Shown here in pieces: positions 58,299 through 64,000 of a DNA stretch of 64,000 nt. The first letter of the stretch is position 1. Each line of letters opens with the position of its first letter. The notes under the pieces were generated by a model, which worked only from the letters and a program-made list of their open reading frames with translations, was not told the DNA's origin and ran no database searches. This DNA is from Caldifarciminota bacterium. Lineage in GTDB: Bacteria; Hydrothermota; Hydrothermia; UBA1063; CAJXJZ01. The translations under genes and the position numbers were made by a program. The stretch is from assembly GCA_027038175.1 (NCBI GenBank), contig JALVYB010000008.1, forward strand, positions 1-64,000. Direction: 5' to 3'.

Positions 58299-59250
58299 TA
58301 TTCCATTAAACAGGAAACTAATACTCTACGGGGTGTTTCTCCTGATAGTGTCTCTTGCTGTATTCTACGTTTTTACCTTAAAAAAGGAAAGTTTACATAT
58401 ACTTTTTTCTATACCTTACAAAGATGTGGCTCTCCTGTTTGTTTTATGGGGATTGTATATTTTGTTTGATTCTCTTAAACTCTCTCTGATTTCGAATATT
58501 GGAAAACACAACATGGGTATTTCTCTATCTTTCAAAACCATTGTGATAGGTATATTTCTTGCAGCAATTACTCCATTTCAGGTAAGTGGACTTCCCGTCC
58601 AGATATACTATCTTACAAGGTTTGGCATAGGAGCAGGTGAGTCAACTTCCTATCTTTTATTGAGGGGGGCTGTAACTTTTGCTGGTATTTTGACGTTGGC
58701 TCTTCCCTTCTCTTATATCTTAAGAAATACATTCACAGGGGTTATGAAAGGTATATACATGTATGCGCTCTTTGTGATTTCTTTTATAACAGTGTTATAC
58801 GTATTGATTTTGTTCTTACCAGGTACTCTAAGAAAGATTGTTAAAGGAAAAACGTTTGAGGAATTTATGTCTTTACGCAGGGTTTTAATGGATGCTCTGA
58901 GTAACGGAAGGGGAAGAGTATATCTTTTTTCTGCATTCATTGCTACTATATGCTCTCTTTTTGTTTTAGGACTAATTCCTTACTTTGCGCAGCATGCCGT
59001 TGGTGGGCATTTTTTTGGTTTCTGGCAATCAATAGGTTATGAGATGATTGCTATTTCCTCTCTACTGTTTACTCCCACTCCAGGCGGAAGTGGACTTGCT
59101 GAGGCTGCCGGTAGTTTTATCTTCTTGAGTGGCGCAAATAGGGAATATATATTTCCTTTTGTGGTATTGTGGAGATTCTTTACTTTCTATATTACAGCAG
59201 TATTTGGCGCAATAGTATTTCTCATAGAGACAAGAAAAATGCTAAAATAA
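58282..59250 (+). CDS. Flippase-like membrane protein (LPG synthase TM-region/UPF0104 family)
   Basis: A 322-residue protein with about eight hydrophobic segments. FKTIVIGIFLAAITPFQVSGLPVQIYYLTRFGIGAGES is the conserved N-terminal signature of the LPG_synthase_TM family, and the TPTPGGSGLAEAAGSFIF motif near residue 270 is the second. It lacks the C-terminal transferase domain of MprF. Members are thought to flip lipids or lipid-linked glycans. It is the last gene of the TPR operon, ended by a strong terminator at 59253-59276. Confidence 0.8.
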   Translation: MTENSNIPLNRKLILYGVFLLIVSLAVFYVFTLKKESLHILFSIPYKDVALLFVLWGLYILFDSLKLSLISNIGKHNMGISLSFKTIVIGIFLAAITPFQVSGLPVQIYYLTRFGIGAGESTSYLLLRGAVTFAGILTLALPFSYILRNTFTGVMKGIYMYALFVISFITVLYVLILFLPGTLRKIVKGKTFEEFMSLRRVLMDALSNGRGRVYLFSAFIATICSLFVLGLIPYFAQHAVGGHFFGFWQSIGYEMIAISSLLFTPTPGGSGLAEAAGSFIFLSGANREYIFPFVVLWRFFTFYITAVFGAIVFLIETRKMLK

Positions 59251-59252
59251 AA

Positions 59253-59276
59253 AGGGTGCCATGGCACCCTCTTTTT
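59253..59276. terminator. Intrinsic terminator, bidirectional
   Basis: The palindrome AGGGTGCCATGGCACCCT (59253-59270) is preceded by an A run and followed by CTTTTT (59271-59276). It serves the flippase operon and, on the other strand, the convergent fabF unit. Confidence 0.85.
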
Positions 59277-59300
59277 ACATTCTGTTAGTAGTTAGTATTA

Positions 59301-60542
59301 TTAATCTTCGAATTTTTTAACTATGACTGTGGCATTGTGACCCCCAAATCCAAATGAATTGGACATGCCGGCGCGGATTTTTACTTCTCTCGCACCCTCA
59401 GGCACATAGTCAAGATCACAGTCTGGGTCCTTAAATTCATAGTTTCTTGTGGGATGAACAACATCGTTTTTTACAGAAAGAGTAAGAATAATGAATTCCG
59501 CAGCACCGGTTGCACCCAGCATATGTCCTGTCATAGACTTGGTTGAATTAACAGGTATCTTATATGCTCTTTCGCCAAAGGCTCTCTTTATGGCAATGGT
59601 TTCAAATTTGTCGTTAAGTTTGGTGGATGTCCCATGTGCATTAATGTAGTCTATGTCTTCTGGAGTCATCCCAGCGTCTTTCATAGCAAGCATCATGGAC
59701 ATATAGGCACCCTCTCCTTCTGGTGCTGGCTGAGTAATGTGATATGCGTCTGCAGTCGCTCCGTATCCAACAATTTCAGCGTATATCTTTGCCCCTCTCT
59801 TTTTAGCGTGTTCAAGTTCTTCAAGTACAATTATACCCGCGCCTTCAGCCATCACAAAGCCATCTCTTTTGGCGTCAAATGGCCTTGATGCTTTATCTGG
59901 CTCATCGTTTCTCGTAGAAAGTGCTCTCATATTTGAGAATCCAGCAAGTGCAAGAGGTGTAAAAGGTGCTTCTGTACCGCCTGTAATGATAACATCTGCA
60001 TAACCGTGTCTTATTTTGTGAAAGGATTCTCCAATTGCGTGTGTGGATGATGCACAGGCAGATACGATGGCGAAGTTGGGACCTTTAAATCCATACTTCA
60101 TTGAGACGAGTCCTGAGGCCATATCGGCAATCATCATGGGAACAAGGAATGGACTTACTCGTCTTGGCCCTTTTGTCGCTATAACTCTAAACTCGTTTTC
60201 GAGTGTTATCACTCCCCCTATTCCAGATGCAATCATTACGCCAACTCGTTCTTTATTTAATTGAGGGTAGTCAAGAAGTCCGGAGTCCTCCATAGCCTCT
60301 TGAGTTGCATAAAGAGCATAGAGTGAGAAAAGGTCTTTTCTTTTGAGTTCTTTTACGTCAAGTCTCTTTTCAGGTTTAAAATCCTTTACGAGACCTCCGA
60401 TTTTTGACCCAAACCCTTCTGTATTAAATCTATCTATGCGAGAAATACCGTTTTTACCCTCTAATGCGTTTTTAAAAAATTCTTCGACACTATGACCCAG
60501 TGGGTTTACCGTGCCAAATCCTGTAATGACTACTCTTCTCAT
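59301..60542 (-). CDS. fabF: 3-oxoacyl-[ACP] synthase II FabF
   Basis: A 413-residue condensing enzyme. Active-site Cys lies in SACASSTHAIG; the two catalytic His are in NAHGTSTKLND and KSMTGHMLGATGAAE. The N-terminus RRVVITGFGTVNPLGHSVEEF and C-terminus MSNSFGFGGHNATVIVKKF are typical. It elongates acyl chains carried by ACP in fatty-acid synthesis. It is encoded 6 bp after acpP, the usual acpP-fabF arrangement. Confidence 0.96.
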   Translation of the reverse strand: MRRVVITGFGTVNPLGHSVEEFFKNALEGKNGISRIDRFNTEGFGSKIGGLVKDFKPEKRLDVKELKRKDLFSLYALYATQEAMEDSGLLDYPQLNKERVGVMIASGIGGVITLENEFRVIATKGPRRVSPFLVPMMIADMASGLVSMKYGFKGPNFAIVSACASSTHAIGESFHKIRHGYADVIITGGTEAPFTPLALAGFSNMRALSTRNDEPDKASRPFDAKRDGFVMAEGAGIIVLEELEHAKKRGAKIYAEIVGYGATADAYHITQPAPEGEGAYMSMMLAMKDAGMTPEDIDYINAHGTSTKLNDKFETIAIKRAFGERAYKIPVNSTKSMTGHMLGATGAAEFIILTLSVKNDVVHPTRNYEFKDPDCDLDYVPEGAREVKIRAGMSNSFGFGGHNATVIVKKFED

Positions 60543-60548
60543 AGATAC

Positions 60549-60800
60549 TTATTTTTTGTTGAGTGCCTCTATGATATATTCCTGAGCATCACCTACAGTT
60601 CTAATCTTTTCTGCATCTTCGTCCGGGACTTCAATATCGAATTTTTCCTCAATTGCCATTACGAGTTCTACCACATCAAGGGAATCTGCACCCAGATCTT
60701 CCTGGAAACGTGCCTCTGGTTTTATCTGATCCTCTGCTACATTGAGTTTTTCCATTATGATTTCTTTGAGTATTTCGAAGACCTTATCTTTATCCATCAT
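60549..60800 (-). CDS. acpP: Acyl carrier protein
   Basis: An 83-residue acidic protein. The phosphopantetheine attachment serine is in [20 protein letters not shown], and the end [17 protein letters not shown] is typical. AGGAGG precedes two consecutive ATG codons (60800 and 60797). The start codon lies only 21 nt after the tRNA-Leu 3' end on the same strand, and no separate promoter is seen between them. Confidence 0.96.
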   Translation of the reverse strand: MMDKDKVFEILKEIIMEKLNVAEDQIKPEARFQEDLGADSLDVVELVMAIEEKFDIEVPDEDAEKIRTVGDAQEYIIEALNKK

Positions 60801-60821
60801 CTTCCTCCTTTTTGTTTTTTA

Positions 60822-60907
60822 TGCCGAGGGCGGGATTCGAACCCGCACGGGATTTAAGCCCCACTGGGTCCTGAACCCAGCGCGTCTGCCAATTCCGCCA
60901 CCTCGGC
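60822..60907 (-). tRNA. tRNA-Leu (anticodon CAG)
   Basis: 86 nt on the minus strand. Acceptor stem GCCGAGG/CCTCGGC, discriminator A at 60822; D arm with GGCAGACGC; anticodon stem CTGGG/CCCAG around loop TTCAGGA, so the anticodon is CAG; long variable arm, as in class II tRNAs; T arm GCGGG-TTCGAAT-CCCGC. CCA is not encoded. Confidence 0.95.
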
Positions 60908-60921
60908 ACGTGAGTTTTTCT

Positions 60922-60950
60922 AATATAAAGGAATTAATGTGTTAAATCAA
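60922..60950 (-). promoter_or_regulatory. Promoter of tRNA-Leu and probably acpP-fabF
   Basis: On the minus strand TTGATT (60950-60945), 17-bp spacer, TATATT (60927-60922). Transcription would begin about 8 nt before the tRNA. The -35 box lies just beyond the end of the CoA-transferase gene (stop at 60954). Confidence 0.55.
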
Positions 60951-60953
60951 TTT

Positions 60954-62132
60954 TTAAATAACTTTTTCCTCTTTAAAGTTTTCAATATCACTATCTGAAA
61001 AACCAAGTTCTTTGAGTATTTCTTCTGTATGTTCTCCCAGTAAAGGTGGATGTCTGTAAATCTCAAATGTGTTCCCATCCATGTGTATGGGGTTCTTAAA
61101 GAGGGTAATTTTTCCTCCTGTGGGGTGAGAAATCTCCTGAAGGAATTCTCTCTCATAAACATACGAATCAGTGAATGCTTCCTTCACGTTTCTTACCGGA
61201 CCTGCTGGAATATTTGCCTTTTTGAGTTCAGATATCCAGTAGTCTCTGGGCTTTTCTCTAAATATCTTCTCAAGAATGGGAATTAAGATATCTCTATTTT
61301 TTAGCCTGTCAGGGTTTGTTTTGAAACGGATGTCATCTGCGAGGTCTTCTCTCCTTATAACTTTACATAACCGTTTAAATTGTTCGTCATTGCCCACAGC
61401 AACAATGAAGTAATCGTCTTTTGCGAGAAAAGCCTGATAGGGAACAATATTAGGGTGCTGATTCCCGTACCTTCCGGGCACAACTCCGCCTATTAGAAAA
61501 TTTGCAGCAACGTTTGCAAGGGATGCCATGGAACATTCAAGCAAAGAGTTATCTATCATGGCGCCTTCACCTGTTAAATCTCTCTTTCTTAATGCAGCAA
61601 GAATGGCAATAACCGTATACAGGGCGGTGAATATGTCACATATTGCGACCCCAACTTTCATGGGAGGACCATTGGGTTCACCTGTTATACTCATAAAACC
61701 AGAAAGTCCCTGAATAAGAACGTCGTATCCTGGTTCACCAGACAATGGACCGCTTAAACCGAAACCTGTAATTGATGCCCATATAATGTCTTTTTTGATG
61801 GATTTTATGTCTTCATAAGTTAATTTTAGTTTTTTTAAGGTATCCGGTAAGAAATTGAGCAGCACCACATCGCTCTGTTTAATAAGCCGCTGGAGGATTT
61901 GTCTTCCGGTTTTAAGGTTTAACGTCATACTCCTTTTGTTGCGATTACAGGACATATAGTATGCGCTCTCTCCGCCTTTAAAAGGTGGTCCCCACCTCCT
62001 TGTTTCATCTCCAATATTGGGTCGCTCCACTTTTATTACATCAGCCCCAAGGTCGGCAAGTATCATGGATGCCGTGGGGCCTGCCAGAACCCGTGAAAGG
62101 TCCAATACCCTGAGCCCTTTAAGTGGTTTCAT
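60954..62132 (-). CDS. Class III (CaiB/BaiF) CoA-transferase
   Basis: A 392-residue enzyme. LKGLRVLDLSRVLAGPTASMILADLGADVIKVERPNIGDETRRWGPPF is the family N-terminus; RNKRSMTLNLKTGRQIL and the catalytic Asp in EPGYDVLIQGLSG are present, as is the PIHMDG/PPLLGEHTEEILKELGF ending. It moves CoA between carboxylic acids. The natural substrates cannot be read from sequence. It is a single gene ahead of, and on the same strand as, the tRNA/acpP unit. Confidence 0.9.
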   Translation of the reverse strand: MKPLKGLRVLDLSRVLAGPTASMILADLGADVIKVERPNIGDETRRWGPPFKGGESAYYMSCNRNKRSMTLNLKTGRQILQRLIKQSDVVLLNFLPDTLKKLKLTYEDIKSIKKDIIWASITGFGLSGPLSGEPGYDVLIQGLSGFMSITGEPNGPPMKVGVAICDIFTALYTVIAILAALRKRDLTGEGAMIDNSLLECSMASLANVAANFLIGGVVPGRYGNQHPNIVPYQAFLAKDDYFIVAVGNDEQFKRLCKVIRREDLADDIRFKTNPDRLKNRDILIPILEKIFREKPRDYWISELKKANIPAGPVRNVKEAFTDSYVYEREFLQEISHPTGGKITLFKNPIHMDGNTFEIYRHPPLLGEHTEEILKELGFSDSDIENFKEEKVI

Positions 62133-62168
62133 GCCTTTAGAATAAAGGTAAAAAGATGGAATTAGAAA

Positions 62169-62197
62169 TTTACGGAACGATGATTTTGTCTTAAAAT
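62169..62197 (+). promoter_or_regulatory. Promoter of manC-recX
   Basis: TTTACG at 62169-62174, 17-bp spacer, TAAAAT at 62192-62197. The predicted start near 62204 rules out the ATG at 62200 as translation start and supports one at 62215 or 62221. Confidence 0.5.
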
Positions 62198-62220
62198 CTA
62201 TGGTAAAAGGAGGTATGGCG

Positions 62221-63240
62221 TTGAAAAGGCTTGGAGTAATTATGGCGGGCGGTAAGGGAGAACGGTTCTGGCCTCTTTCAAGAGAGAAGCATCCAAAACA
62301 GTTTTTGAAGATAAAGGGTAATAAAGAACTTATTGAGTCTACCTATGAGAGAATTAAGGAGAGTTTTGATGATGTTTTGATTGTAACTACGAGAATTTTA
62401 GAAGACAAGGTAAGAGAGAGGTTTCCGAATACCAGCATAATAGCAGAACCTGTAGGCAAAAATACCGCACCCTGTGCTGCTATAGCCACTAAATTTGCAG
62501 AGGAACATGATTTTGATATTGTTGCTCTTTTTCCTGCTGATCACTATATAGACGGTATAGATGGCTTTAAAGATAATGTTCAGAATGCAATGAAAATAGC
62601 TGAAGAGGGATTTATTTCTACAATAGGGATAAAGCCTACGAGACCGGATACAGGTTTTGGTTACATTGAGCGCGGGGAAGTTATAAAAGAAGGTATTTAT
62701 AAAGTCAGGAAGTTTCACGAAAAGCCAGATAGAAGTCTCGCTGAGGATTACTTCAAAAGCGGTAAGTTTTACTGGAATGCGGGTATGTTTTTCTGGAGGA
62801 CAGATGTATTTTTTAATGAACTTAAAAGATTTGCACCTGAAATTTTTGAACCTGTTAGCAGGTACAATCTTTCAGAGATCGAAACAATTTATAAAGAGGT
62901 ACCTTCCATTTCTATTGATTATGCTCTTTTAGAAAAAACCGATAAAACCGTTGTTGTGGAGAGTAATTTCTTCTGGGAGGACCTTGGTTCCTATATCGCC
63001 CTTGAACGTGTGATAGAGAAGGATTCAGGTGGCAATGTGGTCATCGGTGATGCAGTATTTTTAGATGCAGGTGATAACATAGTGGTATCACAGGATGGGC
63101 TTGTTGCCGCATTAGGTGTTGAAAATCTTGTAATTGTGCATACCAAGGACGTTACGCTTGTACTTCCTAAAGATAAATCTCAGGATGTTAAAAGAATCGT
63201 AAGACTTTTAAGGGAACAGAATAAAAAGGAATACCTGTGA
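62221..63240 (+). CDS. manC: Mannose-1-phosphate guanylyltransferase
   Basis: A 339-residue nucleotidyltransferase of the ManC/mannose-1-phosphate guanylyltransferase family, without the C-terminal isomerase domain of bifunctional enzymes. The pyrophosphorylase signature VIMAGGKGERFWPLSREKHPKQFL, FPADHYI, EKPD, WNAGMFFW and the VVESNFFWEDLGSY segment are present. It makes GDP-mannose for glycans. Start: GGAGG at 62209-62213 is 7 nt from TTG 62221 (MKRLGVIMAGG) and only 1 nt from ATG 62215; TTG is preferred, though ATG 62215 or 62200 cannot be excluded. It overlaps recX by 4 bp. Confidence 0.9.
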   Translation: MKRLGVIMAGGKGERFWPLSREKHPKQFLKIKGNKELIESTYERIKESFDDVLIVTTRILEDKVRERFPNTSIIAEPVGKNTAPCAAIATKFAEEHDFDIVALFPADHYIDGIDGFKDNVQNAMKIAEEGFISTIGIKPTRPDTGFGYIERGEVIKEGIYKVRKFHEKPDRSLAEDYFKSGKFYWNAGMFFWRTDVFFNELKRFAPEIFEPVSRYNLSEIETIYKEVPSISIDYALLEKTDKTVVVESNFFWEDLGSYIALERVIEKDSGGNVVIGDAVFLDAGDNIVVSQDGLVAALGVENLVIVHTKDVTLVLPKDKSQDVKRIVRLLREQNKKEYL

Positions 63241-63665
63241 AAAACTACAGAACATATGCCTTAAGATTACTTTCTATAAGACAGCGGAGTGAGGCAGAAC
63301 TGAGAAAAAGACTTAGGGAAAAGGGAGCTTCTCCCCAGGAGATTGAAGGTATAATTTCATCGTTTAAAGAACTCGGTCTCATAGATGATATGGATTTTGC
63401 ACGGGAATTTATAAGGAGCAAGGCTGTGAGACACTGGTCATGGTACAGAATAAAAAGCACGTTGAAATATGAATTCGGAGTAAAGGATTCTATCATAGAT
63501 TCTTTAAAGAATGAGTACCCTGACGAAATTGTGATAGATTATTACGTTAGAAGATTCAGGAGAGAGGGAAAGCCCATAGAAAAAATAAGACAATTTCTAT
63601 TAAGGAAAGGGTTTAGTCATGATTTTATAAGAAGAGTGCTGGAAAAGTTATCAGATATCGTCTGA
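63237..63665 (+). CDS. recX: RecX-family regulator
   Basis: A 142-residue helical protein with three-helix repeats: ALRLLSIRQRSEAELRKRLREKGASPQEIEGIISSFKELGLIDDMDFAREFIRSKA is the diagnostic RecX pattern, followed by a second module with IRQFLLRKGFSHDFIRRVL. RecX modulates RecA filaments. The start GTG at 63237 overlaps the manC stop (GTGA). recA itself is not in the window. The 3' end overlaps the convergent GGDEF gene by 15 bp. Confidence 0.88.
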   Translation: MKNYRTYALRLLSIRQRSEAELRKRLREKGASPQEIEGIISSFKELGLIDDMDFAREFIRSKAVRHWSWYRIKSTLKYEFGVKDSIIDSLKNEYPDEIVIDYYVRRFRREGKPIEKIRQFLLRKGFSHDFIRRVLEKLSDIV

Positions 63666-64000
63666 TTCGTATTGGTTAAAGGTGTTTTCTGTATCTTCCC
63701 ACATGATAATTGTGCGGTTTTTACCCAGTTTTTTTGCAATATAGAGTTTCCTGTCTGCTTCTCTCATTAGTTCTACTGCTGTATATGCTATGAAGAAATA
63801 ACTACCTCCTATACTCACAGTTGTGGTTGTATTTTTCTCCACTTCTTTTCTTATACGTTCTGCAATTCTGTAAGCGCCTTCGTCATCTGTATTGCGCAGG
63901 ATTACAGTGAATTCGTCCCCTCCATACCTGTATACAGAGTCTGTATCCCGAATATTTCTTTTAATTATGTAGACGATTTCTTTCAGGGCTTTATCACCTG
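63651..64000 (-). CDS. GGDEF-domain diguanylate cyclase (C-terminal part; start beyond window)
   Basis: An open minus-strand frame reaches the right edge of the window. It encodes YRYGGDEFTVIL with the intact GGDEF active site (codons at 63924-63910), preceded five residues earlier by RDTD, the RxxD inhibitory site for c-di-GMP. VSIGGSYF and LMREADRKLYIAKKLGKNRTI complete the domain. The predicted enzyme makes c-di-GMP from two GTP and is feedback-inhibited. The N-terminal sensory part is outside the window. Confidence 0.92.
   Translation of the reverse strand, partial: GDKALKEIVYIIKRNIRDTDSVYRYGGDEFTVILRNTDDEGAYRIAERIRKEVEKNTTTTVSIGGSYFFIAYTAVELMREADRKLYIAKKLGKNRTIIMWEDTENTFNQYESDDI

Overview
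The window is bacterial, AT-rich by eye, and densely coded on both strands. Secreted proteins ending in a type IX secretion-like sorting domain, an outer-membrane barrel protein with a LolA-like partner, and classical -35/-10 promoters point to a diderm bacterium. An anaerobic sulfhydrogenase with an archaeal-style HypB suggests an anaerobic, probably thermophilic lineage. A candidate phylum such as WOR-3 or Hydrothermota would fit, but this is inference; no phylogenetic marker gene was compared.

Layout. 1-7617: tail of hypA, an Mrp/MinD-type HypB, a four-subunit group 3b [NiFe] sulfhydrogenase (beta-gamma-delta-alpha), its maturation protease and hypF. 7670-10576: two secreted beta-propeller proteins, each with its own strong promoter. 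10624-17244: a complete phosphate regulon, pstSCAB-phoU-phoB-phoR, behind four TTAAC-type boxes spaced exactly 11 bp. 17292-19631: hypCDE, completing the hydrogenase maturation set. 19730-23334: a soluble histidine kinase, a sigma-54 activator, and a REC-DUF4388-Roadblock protein preceded by a near-perfect sigma-54 promoter and a palindrome.

23362-37484 is the accessory region. It holds a ferritin-like protein with a small membrane protein, a nucleotidyltransferase gene bracketed by two almost identical palindromic repeats (one carrying its promoter), a frameshifted metallopeptidase, a TetR-controlled RND/LolA-like/outer-membrane export operon, a tail-fibre-like secreted protein with a sorting-domain partner, and a decayed type I methyltransferase (hsdM) whose surviving tail is coupled to an AlbA_2/Schlafen-type gene. 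A 26-bp imperfect repeat occurs on both sides of a membrane protein gene.

37669-42623: an AcfC-like binding protein with a YeeE/YedE sulfur transporter, then a His-rich CopB copper ATPase and a ZIP transporter. 42639-59276: a propeller-ankyrin protein, a methyltransferase with a PPDK/PEP-synthase regulator, a five-gene minus-strand operon (hutU, M3-like peptidase, DUF4870, lamin-tail protein, ABC-F), and a plus-strand operon of TPR protein, propeller protein and flippase. 59301-64000: fabF, acpP, tRNA-Leu(CAG), a class III CoA-transferase, manC, recX and a partial GGDEF protein.

Promoters resembling TTGACA-17-TATAAT can be read in front of many units, which suggests that operon boundaries here are well defined. 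Several predicted transcription starts fall on or beside the start codon, so leaderless mRNAs are possible.
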